NCBI GenBank assembly: GCA_036768485.1
Contig: JAVLUZ010000142.1
Span: 21,852,290 to 21,916,289 of the forward strand
Direction of reading: 5' to 3'
Length of the DNA: 64,000 nt
Source of the DNA: Mermis nigrescens
Lineage: Eukaryota > Nematoda > Enoplea > Mermithida > Mermithidae
The position numbers and the translations under genes are program-made. The notes under the pieces are model-generated. The model did no database searches and had not been told where the DNA came from. It saw nothing but the letters and a program-made list of their open reading frames with translations. The first letter of the stretch is position 1. Each line of letters opens with the position of its first letter. Shown piece by piece: positions 1 through 11,752 of the stretch.

Positions 1-764
1 CTGTGCTGACCTCCCAAAACAACCGTCCAGCGCAAGTATGGTGCCTTCTATTTCTATAGAGTGCCAAAACTTTATTTTATGACTTTAAGAAGTGCACTTT
101 AGCAATTTCTGTGTCTCTGACAATAAAAGAGGCTATAATTTGTCAACACGGCCAGATGCGCCGAAATATTTTTTAAATTGCGTTTTTAGTTTGAATTTGG
201 GTTTTTTTGGTGACGAATACTTCAGAAAACTGAATAGGTCAAAGCGCGAAACAAGTTTGTCATTCTCATCGTCTGAAACAAAATTTTGAACTTTAGTAGA
301 GAATACTAAGGTATAAAATTTCCGATTAAGAAAGATTCTCATTCAGAGGTAGATTTTACATAAATTTTATTAACAGAATTATATTTTTTCGGGTAGTCGC
401 GGCCCTAATTTAATTATTTCGCTAAAACATATATTTACAGGGGCGAACATTGGGTTTTTCAAGTAGGGTCCCTTGATTAGTAACCTCTAATTTTGGAATA
501 TGTTTGGCTACAGGTACGCAAAATAAATTGCAGTTTATGACCTTTTGGAACATGCTCTATCGATCAAGCTCATAAAATTCCATTTTTTTCAAATTAATTT
601 CCTTCTGATAGGCTATAATAATTGACATTTTTTTGGTTGCGCTCTGTACCAAACATATAAGAAATAAAAATCACAGCAAAAAATTTTGAGATTTTTCGAT
701 AAAAAAATTATTATTTTCCATGCATTATCTTACTTTCCCAAAATCATTTCCGTGCTAAGGGGGG
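1..764. other. Gene-free AT-rich stretch
   Basis: No ORF of interest, splice-supported exon or clear repeat is visible. Short overlapping ORFs on both strands are AT-rich noise. Confidence 0.5.
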
Positions 765-980
765 CACACCTGGGCGTGGGGGTTCGGGGTATGCACCCCT
801 ATCCCCGAGAAATCAAAATACCCCTTTGAAATCAAAATACCCACTTCCCAGAATTCAATTTTTGATTTTTTCTTTGTTTTTTTTCAAACTCTTTTGATGC
901 CAATGGATAGTGCTCGAAAAGAACCGTTGAAAAATGGTGTTCTTCTGCCATAGCACCATTCTTAAGGCCATTTTCTAGAC
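765..980 (+). mobile_element. MITE family A, copy 1 (3' end decayed)
   Basis: It begins CACACCTGGGCGTGGGG and follows the family pattern: a G-run, TATGCACCCC, blocks reading AAATCAAAATACCCC, then CCAATGGATAGTGCTCG. The far end, which in other copies reads CTGCCCACNTATG, is missing, so no target duplication can be checked. Confidence 0.8.
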
Positions 981-1959
981 GAAACATTCTATAAAGCGAA
1001 ATTTTATTTGACAATCATTTTGTGAAAAAGAATTAGAAATTTAACATGTGAAGACTGAGAAAAAAACCAGTGCGAAGCGCTGAAAATTCTGGATGTTTTG
1101 ACATAAAATTGAGACGTCTTTGCGCTTAAAAACACCAGAATAAGCTGTAAAACATTAGGGATCGGGTATTCAAACTGAGTTTATTCGGGCTAGGGTTCGG
1201 GAAGTCGAGTTGAGTTTTTTCGGCCGAAAGTACCTGAAAAAATGGTATAAGCGCTAAACTAGCTTAAGAACTATATTTCTTCACTAGTTTTCAAAACCGA
1301 TGAAATATTGCGGTTCTGAAAACAGTTCAAATAGAGTTCAGCTTTTATTTATCCAATAAAAAATATTTTATACTGCTAGAGAATACTATGGCCTGTTGCC
1401 ATTGGTCACATCCTGAAATCGATATTTTGCTGTCTTAAAAATCCAAGAAAGACTAGGTCATGTTAGAGGACCCTTCATATTTCAACACGCTTATCTTACT
1501 CTAACAATAATGTAGTCGATTTAATTTATTTATGCCAAGTTTGAGCAATTTTTTGTTTTAATTTTAATTTTATCCAGATTTAACGTTTTTTATTGTCTTT
1601 TTCGTTGTTTAAATTTTGGTAACACGTTATTTTAAAGTATAGCGTTTCCCTAAGTATTCCATGCATTAGCAATCATAACCATACACGTACATTGTATGAA
1701 TTCTCAGGGGTTGGGCCTTGAAAACTTTTTAAAAATTGCCTTTTGACTTAAAAACGACGAATATACGTCAACAAAAAATTTTTTAGTGTTTCGGACAATA
1801 GGCAAAAATGTGTGTATGGCGCGAAGCACCACAAATTTGAGACTTTTGAGTCAAAAATGATCTGTAAACGCTTAAAAATGCATTTTCTTGTACAATTTTT
1901 AGGAAAAATCGACAATTCAGGGAAGGTCGCAGCCACTTTGTGGAGGTCAGAAATCATTC
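981..1959. other. Gene-free stretch with repeat fragments
   Basis: No gene is seen. Degraded copies of the GCGCGAAGCGCC motif occur near 1070 and 1818. The 1812-2012 ORF runs into LTR-like sequence and has no recognisable content. Confidence 0.4.
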
Positions 1960-3981
1960 TAGTGGTAAAGCAGAGTTATGTATATGATAGCATTGGTAAT
2001 TTAATTGTTTGAATTACCGCTGTAAATATCTTAATCATATGACTTGGTAAAAGTAATCTTACTCTTTGTTTGCTTGTTTAGAATAATGAATAAATCATCA
2101 TCTACTGTAAGTATCCTGTGAGGTAGAGTTAGTTGGCATCTAAGTCGAGTCGCGTTGGTACCTGTGGAGCGGCGTTTTTGCTTTATTTGTTTTGTGCCGG
2201 TGTCACGCGGTAAAGTGTCCGGCATCGTAAAGTGTCCGGCCGGACACTTTAAGATGCCGTAAAGTGTCCGGGTCCGTCTTAAAGTGTCCGGCCTATGTTT
2301 GTATAGCGTAATGTCATTTAGGAATGCTCTTGCTGCTTAAGATAATGAAAAAATTAAGCACAGACGATTTATTGCTGCACTGCATGATTTTTGGAATGAT
2401 GCAAAATTAGGTACCAAGACAAATTTTTATTTACAGCGAATTGACAAAGTAACTAAGTGAAACGAAATAAGATGTCACGTAAAAATGCTGATATATACAG
2501 ACACAGGGCCATATTTTCAGGGGCGGTGGCGCCCAGCCCAGAGACTCGTGGCCGAAAAATTATTGAAAGGTGAAGACAATGTGCAAAAAATTGGAAAATT
2601 GCATGTCTGACGTGAAATCCATAAAAATTCCGCGCTTTGCGGAATATGTGGAGTATTTCCTATAATTCTGGCTCTAGTGCGATTAAAAAACGACACTTTT
2701 TGATTGCAAAATTTTAAAAATTCAAATTTTTATTACTTGTCTGAGTGAATATCATTTTTGAAATAATATAAAAATAAAAAACACAATTTTACAAATTTTT
2801 ATATTGCTTATTGTCGCGCAAATGGTACAACAAGCATCAGTTTTTCAGTATAAACTACTTTGATTGTCGTCGAAGCATTCGTTCGTCATTTTCTGAGGCT
2901 TTGTCGGGGTATTTACCAGTCAACAAGTAAGCTATTATTTGGCTACGCTTGCTTACATCCATGGCATAAATAACAAGCTGATTATCGCCGAATGAATAGA
3001 AGATCCAAATGGTTCACCAACCTTTCGATTAATCGCCGAAATTCGAAGATATTTTTCAGAAACTTTGGAGGATCAGAGCCTCCAAACGATTTTTGATCAT
3101 AACAAGCGGTCAAAGGTCACAGCATTGCATTGTGCGTAAACAATAGTCAGTTTATTGTTGAATAATTAAAATACATGCATATGCAACTTCGCTACCGTTA
3201 CGAAAAATAAGAACAACATGACCCGGACACTTTACGGCAAGGCCGGACACTTTACTGCTCATCGTAATGTGTCCGCCGGACACTTTGCCGCATCGTAAAG
3301 TGTCCGGCCGGACACTTTACCGCCCGGACACTTAACGACGCGACACCAGCTTGTAGCCGAGCTTTGTAATTCACGTTAGCAAATAGTGGAAAATTAACCC
3401 CCCAGAGATAATGTACATCGAGGGTAGATAGGGGCGGCCACAACGAATTATTTTATATTTTTATCTCGACCAAATTGGAAAGGTAAATAATGTATGTCTT
3501 ATCTTCTCTTTATTTTCGAAAAGTCCCTTATCTTTCTCTCAACTCAAAAATAGCTAAAAATCATATTTAATCTTTATGATGACTGCCCAATTAAGAGCTC
3601 GATGTTGTTGAATTCGAATTTTAGAGTGTTACACAAAATTAGGAACCAAAAACATTTTGAAACAGCCTTAACCACTAAAAATAAGTTAAATTATCAACTT
3701 GAGACTGGGGTTGAGATAGGTCAACTGACCTTGCGTGCATACCGGGATTAGGTAGGTACCAGTTTTAGGAATTAGGGCATAGCTGCTGAGACTCCCAATG
3801 AGAAGCGGTCAGCAATATTAGGATCGAGGGAGTCGAAGTCGTAGGCAAAAAAGGCCAAAAGGTTTAGAGTTGCTTTACGCACCTATGAACCTGGCCAGTG
3901 CTAAGAGGCAGTTTAGGTACCTAAGTAAGTCCCAAAGGCAAATACAAGTCCGTGTCCATATCTGTGTTGATTCAGTAGACA
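1960..3981 (+). repeat. 5' LTR of retroelement P1, split by an insertion
   Basis: After removing the insertion at 2210-3337, about 890 bp aligns in the same order with the minus-strand repeat at 30415-31417. Shared blocks include TACTGTAA..ATCCTGTGAG near 2105, GTGCCGG near 2195, CCTAAGTAAGTC near 3920 and a TAGACA end at 3981. Both copies lie on the coding strand of homologous internal sequence, one upstream and one downstream, as LTRs should. About 165 bp of the expected 5' end is missing compared with the other copy. I saw no convincing primer-binding site just after 3981. Confidence 0.6.
2210..3337. mobile_element. Insertion with terminal arrays of TAAAGTGTCCGG
   Basis: Both ends carry repeated 12-mers TAAAGTGTCCGG or its complement: about five between 2211 and 2291 and about seven between 3223 and 3334, in mixed orientation, forming palindromes such as AAGTGTCCGGCCGGACACTT. 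The block interrupts LTR sequence that is continuous in the copy at 30415-31417. ACGCG at 2205-2209 and 3338-3342 may be a 5-bp target duplication. The interior (about 2300-3200) has no ORF I recognise. I cannot assign the superfamily; it looks like a non-autonomous DNA transposon. Confidence 0.6.
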
Positions 3982-4799
3982 CTATTTTTTAGTTCGTTTT
4001 TATTTTACTTTTAGGGTTTGAAAAATGCACAGTGAATATAAAGTATTTTAGCTAATAGGATAAATGTGCGACATTATCCTTGAGGCACTTATATCAAATT
4101 ATACGGAGGCGCATGCATGTCACTTCACTTATCATCTAAGCAAATAATATCATCTCATATTTGAAGTGTCATTTTTGTTTAATTAGGTTTAGTTTTGTTA
4201 AGCTGGATTGGTCTCGTTGCTTTGGTCAATGTAGTTCCGACGTTCATTATTTGTGGCGTTATTATCATTACATGACCAGCAGCCATAGGGGGTCAGATGG
4301 GGCGAAATTGCCAAAAACAGCACAGAAAATTTAATTCTGGGGGTATGGATCTTAGGGAGCAGGTTCGGACCTCCGGCTGAGAAAAACTAAACATTATTAA
4401 AATGCTACATATGTACATATATATTCTATTGTAAGTGTGCACTTACACTCCGCTTCAATTAGGGGTCCGATGGGTGGGTCAAAATCGCCAGAAATAGTTG
4501 TCACAAGAGTCTTAATCACACTTGGGCGAAGGCTACTAGTAGTCATACTACCCCTGAGGATCCAGTAGATCCCCAGAATTGAATTTCAGGCACGTTTCTT
4601 GGATTTTTGCATGTTTTACACCATCCAGAGAGTCAGACTCACTCAGAATTGAGCTGCGGCCTATGTGTTATCTAGACTCCACGATAATTCGGTAGACACA
4701 CAGAATTGTATTTTGAGCATGTGTTTTTGAGATTCAGGAAAATTCTTTTTATATAAATAATGATCTAATATGAACAGATCGGTTTCAATTATTTGCTGT
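3982..4799 (+). other. P1 untranslated leader region
   Basis: It lies between the P1 LTR end and the first gag-like codons. No ORF is recognisable. Several blocks containing CCCAGAATT resemble MITE-type sequence, so it may hold decayed insertions. Confidence 0.35.
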
Positions 4800-5433
4800 T
4801 GAACATGTGCATGCACAACAGCAAAATGCAAATTCTGCAAACCCTGATTTGCTGCCTAGCAGGCCACAACCTGCTACTATCGCCACTCGGAAATGCGGAT
4901 CCAGCAGCATGTCGATCGTTTTACATATGCTGACTCGGATTCGCGTGTGCAGCTTGCAACGTCAACGCCCATCCATCGTTTGTCAGCCTCCATGTGTCCT
5001 AATCAGCAAATCGCAATGCAGCCATTGCGCCCCAACATCACTGTAAATGCCTAGCAGCAACATTTTGCTCGTTCTGCAAATATTGAACTGTCTCCATGAG
5101 TACAGCTCGCATTGTCAGTCATTCTGCCGGCCACAAACCAAGCTAAGCCCGTAAATGCTGAATTACTTCCACTCCATGCGATGCACATTCCGGCAAAATC
5201 AAAATTTTTTACCAAAAACAGGTGCATTGATCATATCGGATCAGATACCACCCTTAGCAGTAGCTGAACCAAAGAGTTCGTTATCCAGACCAAGCTTCTG
5301 ACTCTCCACTGGAAAGTTCTTGTCGTAGACCCCTTTTCCACCGCTTGTGGTGTCACCATCGTGACGCTTCGTCTGATAGCTCATTGAATACAGGTATTTG
5401 TTACCTAGCTGACTCTATGAACAGAGGTCCATT

Positions 5434-5841
5434 TTGCAACAGATCCAGATCACGATAGCCAATAAGAAGTTTTTTCAAGGTGAAAAAACGGACATTTGTG
5501 GATTTTTTCACGAATTTGAGAGATTAGCAAATGACCATAGAATTGACAAAAGATCGTGTATTGAATTGTTGCCATCCTTTTTCGATACCTATACGACTCG
5601 ACTGTTTTGCTCCCTACCCCACAACATTCGTCAATCATATGAAGACATGAAACAAGCATTAATTGCAGAGTTTTGTCTCATGGACACAGATACGTTATTT
5701 GACAGATTTCTTGAGCGGAAACAGCTCCAGTTGGAGTCTGTAAACCCTTATTTTTTTGCTTTATGCAAAGATCTCATTTGCGCTCAACTTGAAATTCAGG
5801 TTGACTCCCAGCTTCAACAAGATGCTCCGTCATCAGCTTAG
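5434..5841 (+). pseudogene. Retrotransposon gag capsid-like domain (P1)
   Basis: This 135-codon open stretch has the layout of a Gypsy-type gag capsid: an F-x-G-x3-D start (FFQGEKTDICGFFHEFERLA), a helix with LLPSFFDTYTTRLF, then YEDMKQALIAEF and FDRFLERKQLQ. Just past its stop, in another frame near 5840, is the usual gag continuation (GMNQEITKKLTM), so a frameshift has split the domain. The role in the family is particle assembly. This copy is dead. Assignment rests on pattern and on the knuckle and protease that follow. Confidence 0.7.
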
Positions 5842-6128
5842 AAAAGGTATGAATCAAGAAATCACCAAAAAGCTTACAATGGAGCGCCTGAAGCGCACTA
5901 CATGATTTTCTCCATGCTGCACATTGTATAGAGTTTGCAAACCTGCAGTATGCTTCACTTAAGCAGCTTACCCCGTATTTACCAGCAAAGCCACTGCAGT
6001 GTCTAGTAGCGTGTTGCCAAGAGGAATTGTTTGTCATTCCACATATAGTCAGAATAATACCCCCCCATCAATCTATGTCTTTTTGACAAGCACGTCCAGA
6101 GACATCTAATGCGTCAACACAACCATAC

Positions 6129-6170
6129 TGTGTTTATTGTAAACACATGGGCTACACCAGAGATGAATGT
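6129..6170 (+). pseudogene. CCHC-like zinc knuckle of P1 gag
   Basis: Translation gives C-V-Y-C-K-H-M-G-Y-T-R-D-E-C: the CX2CX4HX4C spacing of a gag nucleocapsid knuckle, with Tyr where the zinc-binding His belongs. The frame is broken on both sides. Known role: binding genomic RNA. Confidence 0.7.
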
Positions 6171-6739
6171 TTTGGCGCCCGCAAAACAACGACCGCAGTT
6201 ACCATAACAGTGAAGCTCACAATTCCAGTGAGTATGCATTTTGTCAACCTAGCCAATCTAGGCCATTGTCTATGTTTCAGAATTACGACGCCTGTCAAGA
6301 CTTTCTGGCGCCAAAGCAATAGTGATTTTTGTCAAGAGTACGGTAATTGGCAAAACTATTACTGTAATACCTACAGTAATATGCATTATTACAAAAGTGA
6401 TAGAAATGCATATGCAAACATCAGTCTGCAGAGCATTCTCCGAATTATCATTAGCCAAACAACTCATATCAACAATTTTAGCAGCCACCTACGCAATCTG
6501 ATGTACCAGCTGTCACATACTCGGTATTTCCCACCCCCACCATTAAGTTAGCCCCATCACAACTGACACAGTCGTTGTCACATAATAACGACAATTTTGT
6601 CACTTCATATCGGAACATCTTTTGCATCGCAAGCATTTCTTGAGGAGTATCATTGGCTACAGAAGCGATTAGCTGTCAACAAAAAGTTGAATTGGCACAT
6701 CAAACCTACTAATGTAGGTAACACTCCATCACTTAGTTA

Positions 6740-7060
6740 TGCATCTACAAATTTGCCTACCATTGTAGCTCAAATTGATGGTGTGAAATTGCCTGCTTTG
6801 ATAGACACAGGAGCCCAAATTACAATGATGACCATGAGCCGCTTTTGCACTTAGGTTTCAACTTACCACCAAAGCAAGTAGCAAAGATCGTGCAAGGAAT
6901 TCGAAAAAGGCAACCACTGTGCAGTTCACCTATTTAATGCAAATTACAATTGCCAAGCAAACTACACCGGCTATTGTCTCTATCATCGATGATTTACCAG
7001 AAGATCTTCTTGGTTTTGATTTTTGCAAACAAGCACTGCTTTTCGTCAAGACATTGAAGA
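6740..7060 (+). pseudogene. Aspartic protease (retropepsin) domain of P1
   Basis: The stretch from 6740 reads as a retropepsin, with active-site motif LPALIDTGAQITMM (Asp codon at 6804-6806, D-T-G). The second half resumes in another frame at about 6919 and ends with DDLPEDLLGFDFCKQA, the LLG-[MF]-DF element that closes these domains. A stop after 6853 and the frame change inactivate it. In the family this enzyme cuts the gag polyprotein. In ordinary Gypsy elements the reverse transcriptase follows here; in P1 an unrelated conserved domain follows. Confidence 0.75.
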
Positions 7061-7149
7061 TTGTGCTTTTGCCAATGGTCATCGTATTGAATTGCTCTCA
7101 GAAAAATAGAAAAAGGAGCTATGTGTAAACCCAGATGCACAAGTCACAC

Positions 7150-8230
7150 ATCCGATTTGTGCAGAAACGCAACAAATTTTGCCATCGGTCACATTTTCTC
7201 AACCCACACCAACGTCCAAAGAATTGTTGGAGATGTGCATTGCTTCAACAATGCCTAAAATCATCAAAATGGCTCATCATCATCATTTATTCTCCAATGA
7301 CTCCAAGTTTTGTCGCACCCAATTTTATGTCACCACTGGCTACATGGTCTACAAAGTAGGCCTAGAATTTGTCGCCAATCATCCAATGCTACAAGCACTG
7401 CCAGAATTTGAGCATCGTGCAAACTACAAAATTCCAGTAGAATTTTTTCCGCATTGCTCTAGCAACTCCCCCCGCCCATTATGCCCCTTTGGCGCTGACT
7501 ATACGCCAAATGGTCAGTATTTCTGAAGCTGTGAGCGAATTGATCGCCAAATATGAATCTACGCTCCCATTTAATCCATCATTCCAAGCAGCTAGTGTCA
7601 TGTCAGCGTCTGCGCCATTCCTGCTAGTGTTTCTAGATACGAGGTTCAATCGATTCCTAGTCTGGTATCGTGAACCTAAAATCGCTTGGTGCATGGTAGA
7701 ACAACTTCGGTGAATGATCCTATGTACGCTTGTAAAACGCATCTACACTCCATTTCCAAGCGAAGTCTTTGTCAAATTTCCAGAAATTGTTGCAGATATG
7801 CTGGATCCATTTTTAGCGCATCAGCAAATTTAATCAATTCATGTGTGCACCGATCCACCTATCATTTGTCCAATTGAGTTTCCTCGCTATGTGTTGTGTC
7901 AACAAATTCAAGGTTTTCTTGACGTTTCTCTACCTAAGATTTTGGCCGAAATTCGCGCCCAACAAACTGCTGGCAACATGTCAATTTCCACAACTCCAGC
8001 CACAAATGTCCCCCTAAATCGTAGAGCAACAAAACTGGCCTCAAACAAGCCACCGCTAAAATTGTGTTGCCTCAATATTGATTTATCTGTGAAAATGCAA
8101 GCTATTTTGCATTGCCATTATATAGAAGAAGAAAGACATCAACCTGCATCAATTCATTTGCACAACCAGCTGATCCGAGTTCTATCATATTGTCCCCAAA
8201 CCGATTTTAGTATTCTGTCAACTGTCTGTA
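7150..8230 (+). pseudogene. Unrecognised conserved domain of P1, shared with P2
   Basis: Three blocks match the minus-strand element at 33378-34283 in order. First, LFSNDSKF...FYVTTGYMVYKV.LEF (near 7280) matches YYPDKYFVHNWFFITTGMMLYEVPLEY. Second, LLVFLDTRFNRF...IAWCMVEQLR (near 7620) matches LLEFLDRRFHFF...IGWRMVEQLR. Third, YTPFPSEVFVKFPEI...CTDPPIICPIEF (near 7745-7875) matches SYTPSPIDAFPEFLEL...ETDPPIEVPLQF. Stops and frameshifts separate the blocks. I do not recognise the family and assign no function. Confidence 0.6.
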
Positions 8231-8242
8231 GTACCCTGTGAC

Positions 8243-8509
8243 CACACATGGGCGTGGGGGCCGGGGGGTATGCACCCCCAGAAGTTGAAATACCCCCCAG
8301 AAATCGAAATACCCCCCCCCCAATTCTTTTTTTTTTGCTTTTTTAGCAATTTTTTGATGCCATTGGATAGTGCTCGATGAGAAACGTCGAAAAATGGTGT
8401 TTTTTCGCCATACAACCACTTTTAAGACCATTTTTTTTCCTTTAAAATTTTTTTCACCCCCTCCAGAAATTTTTTCACCCCCCCAGAATTTTGGTGCTGC
8501 CCACCTATG
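8243..8509 (+). mobile_element. MITE family A, copy 2, perfect 8-bp TSD
   Basis: It starts CACACATGGGCGTGGGG and ends GCTGCCCACCTATG. It is flanked by identical CCTGTGAC at 8235-8242 and 8510-8517, the 8-bp duplication of hAT elements. It encodes no protein. It lies inside the P1 element, so it is younger than P1. Confidence 0.9.
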
Positions 8510-8517
8510 CCTGTGAC

Positions 8518-10025
8518 CCATTGCGCCCATCTGTGTGCTAAGATTCTCATCACCATCATAACACTTGTATCCAAAATGAACGTAGAGATTGCCACACCGC
8601 CACTGCTTGGCAATTGACCAATCGGCAAACTATTAGCCTGTCTATTACTGCTCACATTAGTCCGTCGCGATAACTGCTTTGTCCGTGATGCATTTCCCAT
8701 TTACATAATTGCAGGACCGTCGTCCTGCTCAGCAACCGCTACGCCTCGTTTTTTTCTATTCCGGCTAGAGGAGCCAGTTGCGCCATGTCTACATCACACA
8801 TTATTCCATCTATTTCGGCGTGCAACTGACGATTGTTGCATCATCAGCCATCTACTCCTCAAGATCAATCGGATCGCCCTATTTGAACTTTAGTCTATCT
8901 GTTTGATTTTGCTGTGCCAGGATCAACGTCACCAACTGCCAGCAGTTTGTTAATTTTTTTGCCATATTAATTGTTTAATTTTTTGCATAAATTTTTTTCT
9001 TGTAATTACTAATTACTACTTAATTTTTTGCAGCCAAGCAATTTTTCCTCTCTTTAGGTGATTTTCTAAGAATCTTTTTACATTGTATCTCCATTGTTCA
9101 TATTATTCCAGTGTATATTTTCATTACCATGTATACTTTTCCATCTTTTTCCAAAAAGATATTTGTTAATTCACTATATTTGTCTGTCTTTTAATCATTT
9201 ATTGTCCTTGTCCACCTGCCCTTCTATCATAAATTGTTTTTCATTCAAAAATCTCCTGGTCCTGGGCAATCAGTCATTCCCTACATAGCACAACACTCTG
9301 TTGCCAAGGCATCATTGACGAATTGTATTTCGTCCACCGTAGCACAATTGTTTGACGTCGCAGTACGTCACCTCATTCATTTTTGTGCATACGCTTGTGC
9401 ATAAAAATGTGTTGGCATCCCGCATCGATCTGCCAACACAAATCGATAATCACCCGACTCTATGCTGTGGCTGTTTCTGCGCACAAAAGTTTGTGCACAA
9501 ACTTTGTTATGCGTGAGAAAATTTGCACTGCATACAAATTTTTTTTTGATACCTGGGGCAGTGTAGAGATCCTCTGAATGCCGTTGCATCGTGTTGGATC
9601 AATGTGATTATCCTTAGTAGTTAAGCGGGTCCCCTAGGTAGCAACACAAAGTATAGCCAGTGCTTAAGCATAGGCTGTGTTGAAGCATAGTCCTGTGTTG
9701 AAGCATAGGCTATATGTTTTGTGTTGCGATCTAGGGATGACGTCGTGATGACGTCACAGGGTGGGTATCCTTCAACTATGGGTATACTGGAGACTATTTT
9801 AAATTTGCGGATCAAGTCAACCAGGTATACTTTACACTACAGCAAGAGTACCTATTTAATGCAGGGGGAATGGAGGAAGCTATCAGAATTTTATTTTTTG
9901 GGGATAACTATGAACACCGCTTACCATACTAAATGCGTACAATATTCTAACTTGGGTATCACTTGACCACTTTACACTTTACACTCGAGTAGTTTACACC
10001 ATATCATAAAACCGCTATAAATCAT
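8518..10025. other. P1 3' remnant and gene-free sequence
   Basis: Down to about 8930 this probably continues P1 but no motif is readable. From 8930 to 10025 there is AT-rich sequence, small direct repeats of TGTTGAAGCATAG (9660-9715) and no supported gene. I did not find a P1 3' LTR. Confidence 0.35.
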
Positions 10026-10300
10026 GAACCAATGGCCGGATTGAGCTGAAATGTTCAGAATGTAAAGACTACATGCCAAAAATAATGTATATGGAAAATC
10101 GTGTACCGGCTTACTGTAGCTATGTTATAACACGTATTTTTTGAACCAATGGCCGGATTGAGCTGAAATGTTCAGAATGTAAAGACTACATGCCAAAAAT
10201 AATGTATATGGAAATTCGTGCACCGGCTTACTGTAGCTATGTTATAACACGTATTTTTTGAACCAATGGCCGGATTGAGCTTAAATTTGAGAAACAGCAT
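10026..10300. repeat. 117-bp tandem repeat, about 2.3 units
   Basis: GAACCAATGGCCGGATTGAG begins at 10026, 10143 and 10260, giving a constant 117-bp period. Units 1 and 2 are nearly identical; unit 3 breaks off after about 40 bp. A diverged continuation with similar words (GTTACTGTAGGTATG) runs to about 10500. Confidence 0.85.
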
Positions 10301-10615
10301 ATACGCGAGACACAAATTCTTTACACATTGTCTTACTGTAGGTATACTGTAGCTTTCTGGATTTTCTATATCTCACAAACTAACAGTCAAATAGAGCTGA
10401 AATTCAATAAATTAGATGTATATGAGTCAAAAATAACGTACGCAAAATATAGTGCATGGGGTTACTGTAGGTATGCTACAACACATATCTTCTGATTCGC
10501 TGAGCTGGAAATTTGAGAGATTTAACAAACACGATAGAACAGTGCACAGGACTACTATAGGCAACATTTAGTAACCCATAGTGTGGAAAAGGTGGTTGTG
10601 AAAAAGGTTACAAAG

Positions 10616-10765
10616 GGTCCACAGTCTCGCACAGATCTCCCCCAACCTAAAGCTAGAGGATCACTCTGTAGACTGCAGATCTTTTGTATGAACACACTGA
10701 AAACGTGCATAATACTTAATAAGATTATGAGACAATAAAACATGAAGATACGGGTTTAACGAAAA
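10616..10765. repeat. 150-bp direct repeat, left copy
   Basis: It is nearly identical to 11603-11752 in the same orientation, 987 bp away, from GGTCCACAGTC to CGGGTTT. It contains a run reading AGACAATAAAA with a polyadenylation hexamer. The two copies flank the 22-bp minisatellite. Confidence 0.8.
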
Positions 10766-10777
10766 ACATCAGACACA

Positions 10778-11216
10778 TTTTGTAAAATTTGGAATTATTT
10801 TGTAAAATTTGGAAATTATTTTGTAAAATTTGGAAATTATTTTGTAAAATTTGGTTTTTTTGTAAAATTTGGAAATTATTTTGTAATATTTGGAAATTAT
10901 TTTGTAAAATTTGGAAACTTTTTTGTAAAATTTGGAAATTATTTTGTAAAATTTGGAAATTATTTTGTAAAATTTGGAAACTTTTTTGTAAAATTTGGAA
11001 ATTATTTTGTAAAATTTGGAATCTTTTTTATATGGTTAAGTATAGGTGTTTTGTAAAATTTGGAAATTATTTTGTAGAATTTGGAAATTATTTTGTAAAA
11101 TTTGGAAACTTTTTTGTAAAATTTGGAAATTATTTTGTAAAATTTGGAAATTATTTTGTAAAATTCGGAAATTATTTTGTAAAATTTGGAAATTATCTTG
11201 TAAAATTTGGAAATTT
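10778..11216. repeat. 22-bp minisatellite, about 20 units
   Basis: Units read TTTTGTAAAATTTGGAAATT with small variation (GAAACT or GAAATT spacers). One central interruption lies near 11020-11046. Reading it as protein gives FCKIWKL repeats in more than one frame, which is an effect of the 22-bp unit, not a gene. Confidence 0.9.
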
Positions 11217-11602
11217 AAAAAAAAACAAAAGTATTTACAGTTTGACCACCGTGGATACCCACGAGTCAAATTTTGATGGGTCCCCCGCCAGTGGACCAGA
11301 TATTCTTTCTTATTATTCCTCCTACGCTTATTTAGATTGCTGATTATCAATCGTCTGCTCAATTTACGGACAAAGTTCGCTCAGTTCCACCAGGAATCAT
11401 GAGAATGAAACTGGGGCGTTCCATCTAGGAGGCATAAAATGCCTCTGTAAATGATCAACAAAATTTCAAATAGTAATTTTAACAGTTGGATATCGCTTCG
11501 TCTTGATCTCTCCTGGTATACCCATTGTTAGCTGGAGGAAAAAAATTCAAAATTTGATATGTTGCTAAGTATTCTGTACTGTATGCAAGAAAAAGGACGA
11601 AA
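11217..11602. other. Gene-free spacer between minisatellite and direct repeat
   Basis: No gene or known repeat is recognised. An open frame runs from the minisatellite to about 11343 but ends without recognisable content. Confidence 0.4.
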
Positions 11603-11752
11603 GGTCCACAGTCTTCCAACAGATCTCCCCCAACCCTTAGCCAGAGGATCACTCAGTAGACTGCAGATCTTTTGTATGAACACACTGAAAACGTGCATAA
11701 TACTTAATAAGATTATGAGACAATAAAAAATTATAATACGGGTTTGACCAAA
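11603..11752. repeat. 150-bp direct repeat, right copy
   Basis: Partner of 10616-10765 in the same orientation. The match covers ACAGATCTCCCCCAAC, the GGATCACTC.GTAGACTGCAG block and the AATAAAA end. Confidence 0.8.

Larger units (their letters stand above)
4800..8930 (+). pseudogene. P1: decayed LTR-retroelement gag-pro polyprotein region
   Basis: Remnants in order are: a Gln/Asn/Pro-rich leader (about 4807-5046), a gag core (5434-5870), a CCHC-like knuckle (6129-6170), a retropepsin domain (about 6740-7060) and a conserved domain shared with the minus-strand element at 33378-34283 (7150-8230). Frameshifts and stops separate the pieces, so no full-length protein can be made. No reverse transcriptase, RNase H or integrase motif appears anywhere in it; in particular there is no Y/F-x-D-D box. 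A 267-bp MITE interrupts the 3' part at 8243. The organisation suggests a Gypsy-like gag-pro element that is non-autonomous, or a family whose downstream part has been replaced. Nothing is recognisable after about 8900. Confidence 0.65.

Noticed and set aside
7268..7282. His-rich HHHH stretch as a metal site
   Set aside because: The neighbouring block aligns with P2, but P2 has no His run at this point, so it is not a conserved site.
10789..11343. 184-codon ORF of FCKIWKL repeats
   Set aside because: It is the translation of a 22-bp minisatellite; a shifted frame in the same array gives the same peptide, so it is not a gene.
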